DNA from: Haemonchus contortus
Taxonomy: Eukaryota; Nematoda; Chromadorea; Rhabditida; Trichostrongylidae
Assembly: GCA_000469685.2 (NCBI GenBank)
Contig: LS997562.1
Location: 26,190,839-26,254,838 of the forward strand
Length of the DNA stretch: 64,000 bases
Direction: 5' to 3'
Every line of letters starts with the position of its first letter. Within the stretch, counting starts at the first letter, position 1. Below, piece after piece: positions 10,760-19,843 of this stretch. Made by a program: the position numbers and the translations under genes. A model generated the notes under the pieces. That model saw only the letters and a program-made list of their open reading frames with translations. It ran no database searches and was not told the origin of the DNA.

Positions 10760-11184
10760 AATAAAGGTTATTTAAAAACCTCGTGAAGAGTTCAAGACAA
10801 CAACAAACTTCTAAGTCTGTCTGATACTGCAATCGACGTTCATGGCCAATCACGTGTTGAAGACAACGCTTATATCAGCGACGTTCTCTGTAGCATTCTG
10901 CAATGGATCGGATTATTTGCAGTCTTGTACAGGCCGTTTACATAGTCAAATCTTCAACATACGGTTGCGATGGGAGGGTTATTGTACTGAAGATGCAGAT
11001 TGGGATCTGGGCAGCCTGTTACGGCTACGAGGTTTTAGCAGCCAATTCTTATGTCCTTCGAAGTTCTCTCCAGTTCATGAGAATCAGGCTCCGTCGCATT
11101 GCTGTTTTCGTGTTGCAGGTGCCCACGAATAGCAGGTCAAGCTCTATCCACGGCGAGTAGTCAGCCGTGCTACTCCTGACCGGG

Positions 11185-11341
11185 TTTTTTGCCATGGTAA
11201 AGAGATTTGCTCTATTTATGATGAAGCCGTGGACTATTGCAAATTTATTCGGTTCATTTCAACAGAAAAGGAGCTGAAACAAAGCTGCGTGCACGAAGAG
11301 CTGTAATGGGGTCACGCGTGAATCGCGCGCCCCCTCCCCCC
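11185..11341 (+). repeat. Dispersed repeat copy 1 with poly-C end
   Basis: About 80% identical to 11776-11932. Shared anchors are GTAAAGAGATT, GAAGCCGTG and GCGTGAATCGCGC, followed by a C-rich end. No coding capacity is seen. Probably a fragment of a non-autonomous element. Confidence 0.75.
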
Positions 11342-11775
11342 TCCTGACCGTACATGGCCTCTTGATTTTCCAAACAATTGAATGCAAGAATAGTGAGTAA
11401 CGGAACGAGTAACTGATATAGTAGCAGAGGAAGTGACATTATGTATCTTGCTCATGAGCTCATATAGCGATCGTGTAGGGTGCCTTCAGATACATTTCCA
11501 CTTGCTCACAACATATGGTTCGGTAAAAAGGGTGTGGTGCGATTCACGCGTCAATATAATGAGGTCATCGGACAAAAAGCGCTAAAACATCATGCCTATC
11601 AACATAACGGAAGAAATAAGAACTTATAAACAGAATAAGTAAAGAAATGACCAACTATGCACGTTTACAGAAGGATTGCGTTTACTAGGATCAAAAAATT
11701 TGAAGTTATTTTTATTTTGAACGTTTAACAAGTAAATTGTTGACCTATGAGGTGAATTCTCAATCTCAAAGGGGC

Positions 11776-11932
11776 CTTTTTCTGCCATAGTAAAGAGATT
11801 CGCTCTATTCTTGGTGAAGCCGTGAACTAGTGCAAATTTATTTGGTCCATCTCAACAGAAAGGTACTGAAACGATGCTGCGTGCGCGAAAAGCTCTAATG
11901 TGGTCATGCGTGAATCGCGCCCCCCCCCCCTC
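11776..11932 (+). repeat. Dispersed repeat copy 2 with poly-C end
   Basis: Direct-orientation partner of 11185-11341, ending in an uninterrupted run of cytosines directly after GCGTGAATCGCG. Confidence 0.75.
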
Positions 11933-12556
11933 CAGTAAAATTACCAGCTATCAAAATGTACTCATTTAATTATGTTTGACGGTGATGGGTCTGTAGATAG
12001 TGAGCTGCGAAGCTTGCTTATCACTAGAGTGGGTTTGGTAGACCACAACAGTAGATCCGATGTCAAAGGCGCACAAACATGGTTTGTTAGGTTCCCTTAT
12101 CGTAATTACTCCGTTTCCTAGGAGGTATCGATTCGTATCAACCAGCAATCGCAAGTAGTAAGTAGAAGAATTCCTGATGTCAGCGTTCATATTTCTAGGC
12201 ATGCTGTCACCAATGCACTGATGGAGGTCCGTGAAGATCCACATGAAACGGAAGAATCTATTCTGGATCACATTACTTGGAGCCTGCATCGGTGGCTGGG
12301 ATTCGATCCGTACTACCACAAAAGATTTCTACGTGTACACGAAACACTGGTGTAGTAATAAATATAATCTATCGAGTTTCGATTCTTAGCTGAAACTGCG
12401 CTCGTAATACATACAAGGAAGTGTCACGCAATATTGCCATATCATTGCCATCTGCAGTACCACTGGTCGTCGACTACATAGAGTTACCACTGATCAGCAA
12501 CTACCAAGGCAAAAATCAACAAAGACTTCATTCACCTATCACTCATTCACTTATTT

Positions 12557-12615
12557 TTATCTAAAAGTGTATCTAAAAGTCTAAAAGTTTATCTAAAACT
12601 CAATCTAAAAAGTTG
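12557..12615. repeat. TATCTAAAAGT short tandem repeat
   Basis: Four to five irregular copies of a TATCTAAAAGT-like unit. Confidence 0.7.
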
Positions 12616-15490
12616 ATGCACAACTGTATTGAACAAACTATCATTTGTTCTCAACATCCGCTGCTTCCCTTTTCTACACAAGCTCTAGTGTACTCTTGAA
12701 ATTTCTATATAGAAAATATAATTAGGTCGTCATGCGATCCCACTTTGAATAGTGTCTTCATTGTTGAGAGAGCATTCTGCGTTTAATGTGAGTAGTGCAA
12801 CAACTACTGCGCTTGCCCTCGAACCGAGTATCAGCGTGCAATCCTGAGCGCTCGTTAGCTGAGCCAGCGATCAACGGTCTTCGGATCACTCCATTCCTCG
12901 AATCCTCATTCCCATCACCTTTTTCAGCGGACTTGAGAAAAACATTTAAAATATCGATGGAGTAATGAAAAGGATGAACATCCGTCTCTTCGAACTTGTG
13001 GTCCTTCCTGCTTTACTCACGCCTCAAAAACATGGTAATCATGGTTCTGATCGGGTACGATTCTGCTCTTTCTTAAACTCTCCCAACCAATCCGAGGTGC
13101 TTTTGACTTTGAGGCACTGTCAGAAACTACATCTTGCTCGGCAAGCTCGTCGGAGAGGGCAGGCTCCATTCCTGATTACGCTATTCATCGATACATCCGT
13201 AATGCTTAATGTTTCGGTAGGTACATGACCAACACGGTAGGATAACATGCGTGAATGGCATTTCGGTACATGAGCAGTATACATTTATGGGCACAATACA
13301 ATAATGTGCTACATGATTGGAGAGTGGAAGTGATAACTTGATTATAGCTGATGAGAGCTCTCACAAAAAATAGTGCGTATCATAAGTATAAGGTCACCCT
13401 CGAATTTGGGATTTACTATATTTCTGGCACCATTATTGGAGTCATCACTTTCACTAGCCCCATATGCGTGCTCTGCTTACTCAATTCTATGTTACTATCA
13501 TATAGATTATTTTTGAATTTTCATTCGTTTCATAAGTATTATAATACCCTCCGACAGTACGAAGGTTTCGAAATCGAGTGCAGCAGAATTTGCATTCGGA
13601 GGGATCTGTATTGGAGAGAACGTGTCGCAAATATGTTCGGAAACAAAATGCACTCTACATCGCTGAGGTCATCTTTCTTCAGTAAAAAAAGCACATAATC
13701 GAAATTTTTGTGATGTAGTGTCCAGTATGAAGGCAATTGTGAGTCAAATCGTAAGATCCCACATCTCTCATGGAAATTCGAAGACTACAGAGCTCCCACG
13801 AGGACAGGCGCAAGCTACCGCGATCGACAGGGGAGAGTTCTAAGAAGAACTATTTCGAACAGTACCACCAAGCTCGATCGGAGTTGGGTCTCTTCGTGTT
13901 GATACTACTCCATGGAGAGCCGTGTAAAGCAGCAGCAATATTGCCAGGGCAGCAATGAAGAGGGCTATGAGGCTTACTTACCACCATAGAAAAGCACGAC
14001 TTGAACTTGCGAAGTTGAATTTTAGAAAAGATTGGACGAAGGACAGCCCGTATTACCGATAATCCATACAGTTAAAAGCACAATTCGCGATAAAAAGGTT
14101 ACTGAGTTCTTCCTCTAGGAATACTGAGCGCCCCCCCCCCCCCCATGGCTGGTGGAAGGGACCTTCTCCCTCCCACAATCTCGGCGCTTAGGGCATAGTG
14201 GAAGCCCTGTTGCTGCCGTAATTCGCTTCAACGCCCCCCCCCCCCGATCGATGTAACGGTAGACGAGCGTCGGGACAATACAGTTTGCAACTATTCGTTC
14301 TGGGACCCACACACAATCAGTCGATCGCCGAGTAATGAGGCGGTTTTCCTTCCACTCTTTTTTCCTCTATTATTCTTTTTGCTACCGCGATCCCTTATTT
14401 ATTTTCTACTACTAGATGCTGAAAGAGGTAAGCTACTTTTGCTGTTACTAAGGTTTTTTTGTTTACTTATGCTTATAAGTGCATGAATTCTCGCCTACCA
14501 TAGTCTGTTATTCGCACCAGGATCCACACGGACGCAGTGAGACACATTGTATAGCTCGTCCAAACGCCCCACTCTCTTCATTTTTCTGGTCTCATTCTCG
14601 TCCAGCCTCCTTTTTAAGGGTTTTCGAAGTTCTTTTTCACTTCGGAAACACCGATTCACGCGATTTCTTCACCTTCATCACACTATTTTCGACCTTGTCT
14701 TCCATTTTTCATCACAATCTGCATTACCCAAAATTATCGTGAACAGTGCCTTCAAATATTCTCGTCCTGGTCGTATTTTTCGATGAAAAGAAGTCTATTT
14801 GGCCGCTTCTGATGATCACAACTCCTGTTGGCCTAACTTACAAAAAGAGCCGATCATTTCTAGTCGTCGCAATTATGGAGGAAGAAGTATCATGGTACGG
14901 GTTTTTTCTACCATCGTGCTGCTGGAGCTTGCTTTCGTAACCTCCAAAGTGGATTCCAAGGACTACCAGGAAGTCTTTCGGTGGCACCTGGTGTCATTTC
15001 TGAGCCGGTGAGGTGGTCTTAATTATGCTTTTCAACAAGACAATGTTGCGATCCACGTTAGTCATTCTAACAAAGGCTAGTTCCATTCTCAAAATATCGA
15101 ATTTCTGACATGACCAGCTTGCTGCCCGATCTGAACCCGATCGAGAGTCTGTGAGGCGTATTGTACGAAAGATTTATGCAAATAAACGTCAGCTTTAGAC
15201 GACAGATTAGCTCGAGCAGTCAATAATTGATACTTGGAATGAAAACTCCACCAAGGTATTTCTAAAGCTCGTTTCGAGTATGCCACATAGGCTATTTGAT
15301 AGTGGGCTAGAAGAAGGAAGAAACATTGACCATTAATTGTTTTTGTTTGTCGTTAATTGTGATAATTTTTTTAAATTCTCAAGGTGTTCATATGCTTATG
15401 AAACGGTGGAGAAACCAAGGATTGTCGTATAAGTTTTGTTGTAGAAGTTGACTTAGAGAATGCCCGTGTCTGATGGCTCGTTAATAGTAT

Positions 15491-15941
15491 GTACTTCGAC
15501 CGGTAATGTACCGGGTTCTCCAGATCACAAAGGTGTAAACAAGTCTTTTTATTAGAGACACGAATAATGATTTATACACACAAAAGAAAATATTATGTGA
15601 CGGAGACAAACAAGAGGAAAAAACAATACTTCCGAATACCTGTAGAGGAATGACAACTTCTAAAAAAAGAAGTACCAGCACAAAAAAACACAACTCGCAA
15701 TGCAACAAGAGAGTTAAGCCAAGACGAGGGGCAGGAATCCTAAAAAGACGAACCTACTCAAAAACAAAACCAAAAGAGCAAAGAGTCCTTAGCCCTGGCC
15801 TCGCGGCCTTATATACCGCGCCCCTGGAGATGTGCAGGTCATGTCATGAGATCGCGCGGGAACGCAACATGTACGGCCATCAAAAGAATTCAAAACACAA
15901 TGGTATCGTGATATTTCAAAAGCGCACTGGTATGGTGATAT
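15491..15941 (-). repeat. 3' LTR of the Gypsy-type element
   Basis: Matches the split right LTR over its whole length, from GTACTTCGACCGG to GGTATGGTGATAT. On the minus strand it contains TATATAAGG (15807-15815) as a core promoter and AATAAA (15548-15553) as a polyadenylation signal, in the order expected for U3-R. Open frames on the plus strand across it are antisense artefacts. Confidence 0.85.
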
Positions 15942-16095
15942 CTTTCCTGCCGGGTGAAGCGGAGTCCTCGCCGCTTTGGAACTTGATCGAGGTCAGTGTG
16001 ATCCTCTTCCACGACGGAACTGGTGTCCTCTTCCTAGGAAAGTGAACGTCGTTGGTGTCCTTTGACTGGTTGCGGGACGGAAGTGGTTGAAATTG

Positions 16096-16859
16096 CTAAT
16101 GGATGATAATGGTATCCTTCATTTTCTTTTCCTCGAAGTAACTGCGCACACGTTCAGCTCTTGCTGACCTCATCGACTTCTCAACTAACGAGGGGAGTTT
16201 CACTTGTGAATTTATGTATTCCATCATGGCCTTGAGGTACTCGGACATCGTTTCTGTCGAGTATGCTTCGAAGCTGCGTCTCCTCGGGTGTGCTGCGGGA
16301 CCGTGCGACGGCTCGCTGCCGCTTTCAAGCACCGGAATCATGCTCGTGATGTTAGTGACATCAAGACAGCTGAATTCTTCGCGAGATCCACGGCCTGATT
16401 CAACTCGATTCGAATCTGGGCGTAAGCCGCATCTCCACGTGGAGGCGCCAGGACGATAACTCTGGTTCCATTGCGAGCCGCAGCGGCTAAACCTGAGGCG
16501 AATCGACACCACTGTTTCTTTGGCGGAGTGACATCTAGCGTCGGGCCCACCACAATAAGAGTATTCTCCGACATGGTTTCCAAGGCTCTGCTGACTTCGT
16601 GGAACTCGAAGTATACTTTCCTTCCAACGTTGTGCTGCGGCTTGAACGCTGTGTTCACCTGCCTGAATCTATCCGGTAACAGCAATAACGTCGAATGCTG
16701 TCGTTGCGCTTTTGCGACGACTTCCGTCCATGAGTTGATCTTCGCGAATTTTGCGCCTTCGTTGTTGAGGTCATTGAGTTGATCTATCGGAAAGCCCGTA
16801 CCGCCATCGTGGGGTAAGCTCAGAAGGGACCCGTCATGTAACGCCAAACTACGGAACAC
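16096..16859 (-). pseudogene. Extra ORF between integrase and 3' LTR, function unknown
   Basis: Starts at 16859 and reads 160 or so residues (SLALHDGSLLSLPHDGGTGF at the N-terminus). It then shifts frame near 16370 and continues to 16096 with a charged helical tail (SEYLKAMMEYINSQVKLPS, ending SYFEEKKMKD). The middle has a strand-loop pattern, ENTLIVVGP then GTRVIVLAPPRGDA, loosely like the late blocks of SGNH-type hydrolases, but no catalytic Ser or His-Asp pair is convincing. In a Gypsy element this is the env or accessory-gene position, yet there is no signal peptide or membrane anchor. It is better called an accessory or captured ORF. Confidence 0.5.
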
Positions 16860-17059
16860 GTGATCACAACAATGCTTAAAGAATGTGAATGCTTTTTGAG
16901 ATCCTGTGACAGTTATAAACGGAAACTTCGATCAGTCATCAAAAAGCGTCTATGATCATCGATCGCTACGTTCACTCTCATAAATTGAAATTAGACGGGC
17001 TAAACTAAAAATCGTATCAAATCGGATCTCGCCAATGGTTTCTGCTGCTTCTGGAATCA

Positions 17060-17635
17060 AGCCACTGTTCTTGCAGCCTTATCAGGGATGGCGTACGCTC
17101 CAGCAAATTTCGTAAAGTGGTCCACTACACGAGGGCGTATTTATTTCCTCTTTCGGTCGATCCATATTCTACTAAATCGATTCCAATCAACTCATATGGT
17201 GCCTTCGTGGTGAAGGGCTTCAGGGGTGTGGGAGGGGTGCATTTTATGTGCTCTTGATAGAAAACAGTTTGCGCACTCCCTAGACCATATTGCGATATCA
17301 ATTTCCATGCCTTCGAAGAAAACTGCTTTTTTGAGCTTGCGATACAATTTACGAGCATTTAGATGTCCCACTAACAGTCCTTCATGAGCCTCTGCAAATA
17401 GCTTTCTTAGTTTGGATTTAGGAACTATCCTCAAAGTACTGTTTTCTAGGATCAACTTGAGCTCGCCATCTTCGATGAAGAAGTCGGCTTCACGGAATTT
17501 CCTGGAACACCGTGGCAATTTGACGTCTTTGTGATCGTCGTTTGCTTCAAGGCCCTCCAGAATTTCCTTGTAGTCCTGATCTTCTCTAAGTTCCTCCAAC
17601 CAGTCACTCTCTTTTGTTGCCACTTCGCATATCAC
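17060..17635 (-). pseudogene. Integrase: HHCC zinc domain and start of catalytic core
   Basis: Residues H84, H91, C121 and C124 of the 17635-17192 frame form the H2C2 zinc finger that binds retroelement DNA ends. The frame then shifts to one containing YELIGIDLVEYGSTERGNKY with the first catalytic Asp of the DDE core. A further small deletion near 17125 shifts it again (VVDHFTKFAGAYAIPDKA-like). Homology ends near 17060, so the second Asp and the Glu are missing and the enzyme is inactive. Confidence 0.8.
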
Positions 17636-17658
17636 AATGCTTGGACTTTGTTCTTCAA

Positions 17659-18438
17659 CTACTCGCCATTTTCTGGTAGGCTATAGGTGCTACGAGATAG
17701 GACATCAGCCACTACGTTAGCTTTTCCGTTTACGTACTCTATTTTCAGTCGATAGTTTTGGACTTCAAGGGCCCATCGCAGCACTCTTGTCGAAATATTT
17801 GTCTGTTTGAACAGGCAAGTTAGTGGCTGGTGGTCTGTTCGCACCACTACGTCCAAACCATAAACAAAGAAGTGAAATTTTTTCAGGGCGAATACCACTG
17901 CAAGAGTTTCCATGTCCGTTATGTGATAGTTTCTTTCTGCTTTCGTAAGGCTCTTATAAGCGAAGAAGATGGGATGAAGGAGGTGGTCATCCCCTACTTG
18001 ACAAAGAACTGCTCCCACTCCTTCCTTCGAAGCGTCTGTATAGATAATGAATGGTCTAGTGCCGTCTTCCGCTGCATTTACATTTGGCTGTGCCAACACT
18101 GGTGCGGATGTCAACGCTCTTTTCAAAGACTCGAAGCTTTTGGTTTCCTCCTCAGTCCATCTCAATGGATTTTTCGGGCTGGTCAGATTGTGTAGAGATT
18201 TTGCTTGTTTAGAGAAACCGGCTATAAACTTCCTATAATAGGATGCTATTCCGAGAAACGTCCTTAGTTCCGCCAGGTTTTTGGGCGTCGTGTATTCAAC
18301 AATTTTGCTCACTTTGTCCGGATCTGTTTTGACGCCTTCATTATCTATCAAGTGCCCCAGGAAAGACACGCTTTCCTTGGAAAACTTGCATTTTTGGGGC
18401 TTCAAGCGCAGATTTGCTTTTCGCAGCGCTTCCAACAC
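17659..18438 (-). pseudogene. RT thumb/connection and RNase H of the Gypsy element
   Basis: 259 codons in one frame. Residues 1-80 are the end of RT (FLGHLIDNEGVKTDPDKV, then FLGIASYYRKFI, typical of Ty3/Gypsy). RNase H follows with D135 (YTDAS), E177 (DMETLAVVFALKKF) and D202 (RTDHQPL), and ends near ADVLSRSTY. All three acidic residues that degrade the RNA of the hybrid are present. The YIDD motif lies just upstream in another frame, so RT and RNase H are separated by a frameshift. Confidence 0.88.
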
Positions 18439-19080
18439 TGCTTTCAGGACAGCATAATGGCGCTCTGTTGTTTCGAGGGCAACTAATATATCGTCTATAT
18501 AAACGAAAACTTCTTCTCCAAGCCCAAACCTTTGAAGACCATGTCATCATCCGTTGAAAGACTGCTGGACTGGTTGAGAGTCCGAACGGCAATACGGTGA
18601 ATTGATACATCCTTCACTTGTTGTAAATGCACTTTTCTGTTTTGCTTCTTCGGGAAGACGTATTTGCAAATAGCCTGAGGCTGAGTCCATTGTAGAGAAT
18701 ACTTTCTTTCCGCTCAAACATTGCAATACTGTGTCAATTTTTGGTAAGGGGTAAGAGTCTTGTCGAGTGATCTTGTTCAATTCTCTGTAATCAATACAGA
18801 TTCTAAAAGACCCGTCTTTCTTCTTAACCAGTACTACGGGAGATGCCCATTCGGAACATCTTTGCTCCACTATGCCCGGTTTACAAGGTCTTTCAGCAAC
18901 CCTCTGAATTCCTTTCGCGCAGCGAATGGTACTAGCCTTGTCTTCTGCTTTATTGGCTTGTGATCTCCAGTGTCTATATCATGGACCACTAGGTCGGTTT
19001 GCGTTAATTCTGTATCCGTCACTGCGAACACTTCACTGAACTTCGACATCAGTTTGATTGCTTCATCTGCCAGTTTTAAT
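18439..19080 (-). pseudogene. Reverse transcriptase of the Gypsy element, frameshifted
   Basis: Begins with the usual Gypsy RT entry (VFAVTDTELTQTDLVVHDI, then PIKQKTRLVPFAARKEF). It continues as WASPVVLVKKKDGSFRICID with YRELNKIT and FSTMDSASGYLQI, whose Asp is the first catalytic residue (D62 of the 18870-18547 frame). After a frameshift comes QFTVLPFGLSTSPAVFQ, then another frame gives VFVYIDDILVALETT, the catalytic YIDD. At least two frameshifts and one stop separate these parts. Confidence 0.88.
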
Positions 19081-19423
19081 TTTCCTCTGAGTATCTCCAG
19101 TAAATCTCGCAGCCGACTGTTTTGCGAATCTTTGCTCCAGGCTTCTTTATGTCTAGCATGTCCCTATCGGGCTCAAAATGCTTAGGCTTGATCCACCCGT
19201 CATTCCTCCATTCTCCTACGACTTCCCCTTTTCGAAGCACTACGGCTTGCGTTGTGTTGTTAGTTACTGGGACGGCTGTCTCTTTGTTAACGGTACTACA
19301 TATACCATCCGATATGAGAGGATGATGCGAAATCAGAACGGATGTTTCCATGCGGCCGATGTGGGCGCAAGACAACTCTACCAGCTTGGTTGCCCCTGGG
19401 GGTATGAAGGTTCTCTGCGCAAT

Positions 19424-19834
19424 TTAGGCTTCCACCCCTTCCCTTTCAGTTCTACTGCGGACTACAAGGGTACGTATTTGCTGTGGCTTTTCCTCGTCAA
19501 CTTCTTGCACTAGTTTGATATTGAAGCGCTCTAACGCGTTAGTTCCCAGAATCACCGTGTGATCCATGCTCCTTCTCACGTAAGCTGGAATTTGTTCTTT
19601 CCTTCCATTGAGTATTATCAAAACTCTGATCAAGTCTAAGAACGACATTTGGTTGCCTGAAGCATCCTTCATTTTCACTTCTGCAAACAGGAGTCGTTCC
19701 ACATAGTCGCCAAGATTTATCCCTGCCCCAATTGCTTTTTTGAGCAGTCGCACAGGTATTATCGTTGACTGCGATCCCGTGTCTAGTAGTGCATCTGTCT
19801 TCATCCCGAAGCGTAGTAAGTACTCCTCATCCAT
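19424..19834 (-). pseudogene. Retropepsin-like aspartic protease of the Gypsy element
   Basis: 136 codons. LLDTGSQSTIIPV carries the active-site DTGS at residues 18-21, and the flap-side signature VILGTNALERF lies at 95-105. Length and order (D-T-G-S, then about 75 residues, then ILG) match retropepsins that cleave Gag-Pol. It sits between the gag-like region and RT, as expected. A 99-codon linker frame (19375-19076) bridges to RT. A frame change and stop separate it from RT. Confidence 0.85.
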
Positions 19835-19843
19835 CTTCTGGTA

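Larger units (their letters stand above)
8199..10820. mobile_element. Penelope-like element insertion 2 (near-perfect 1.16-kb palindrome)
   Basis: Two inverted arms, 8257-9417 and 9648-10808 (1161 bases each), encode identical protein over their shared length and surround a 230-base spacer. The spacer is the upstream RT portion of the minus-strand copy. The unit is flanked by ACTTCTAAGTCTGT at 8199-8212 and 10807-10820 (the first two bases are shared with the element end), a target-site duplication of the whole palindrome. As in insertion 1, the left end has an extra 44 bases (8213-8256). 3' ends face outward. The lack of visible divergence between arms points to a recent insertion, gene conversion, or an assembly fold-back. 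Confidence 0.9.
10821..15490. other. Repeat-bearing stretch without firm genes
   Basis: No complete gene is recognised. It holds a dispersed 157-base repeat pair ending in poly-C, further C runs near 14129 and 14233, and a small tandem repeat. A short open frame from 12965 (motif NIRLFELVVLPALL) weakly resembles the C-terminal thumb of RTE-type LINE reverse transcriptase, but it is too short to annotate as such. Confidence 0.45.

Noticed and set aside
12965..13070. Possible RTE LINE RT C-terminus (VVLPALL motif)
   Set aside because: Only about 15 matching residues with no flanking RT sequence; too short to call.
15650..16045. 131-codon plus-strand open frame
   Set aside because: It lies antisense to the Gypsy LTR and 3' leader; lysine-rich composition follows from the A-rich LTR.
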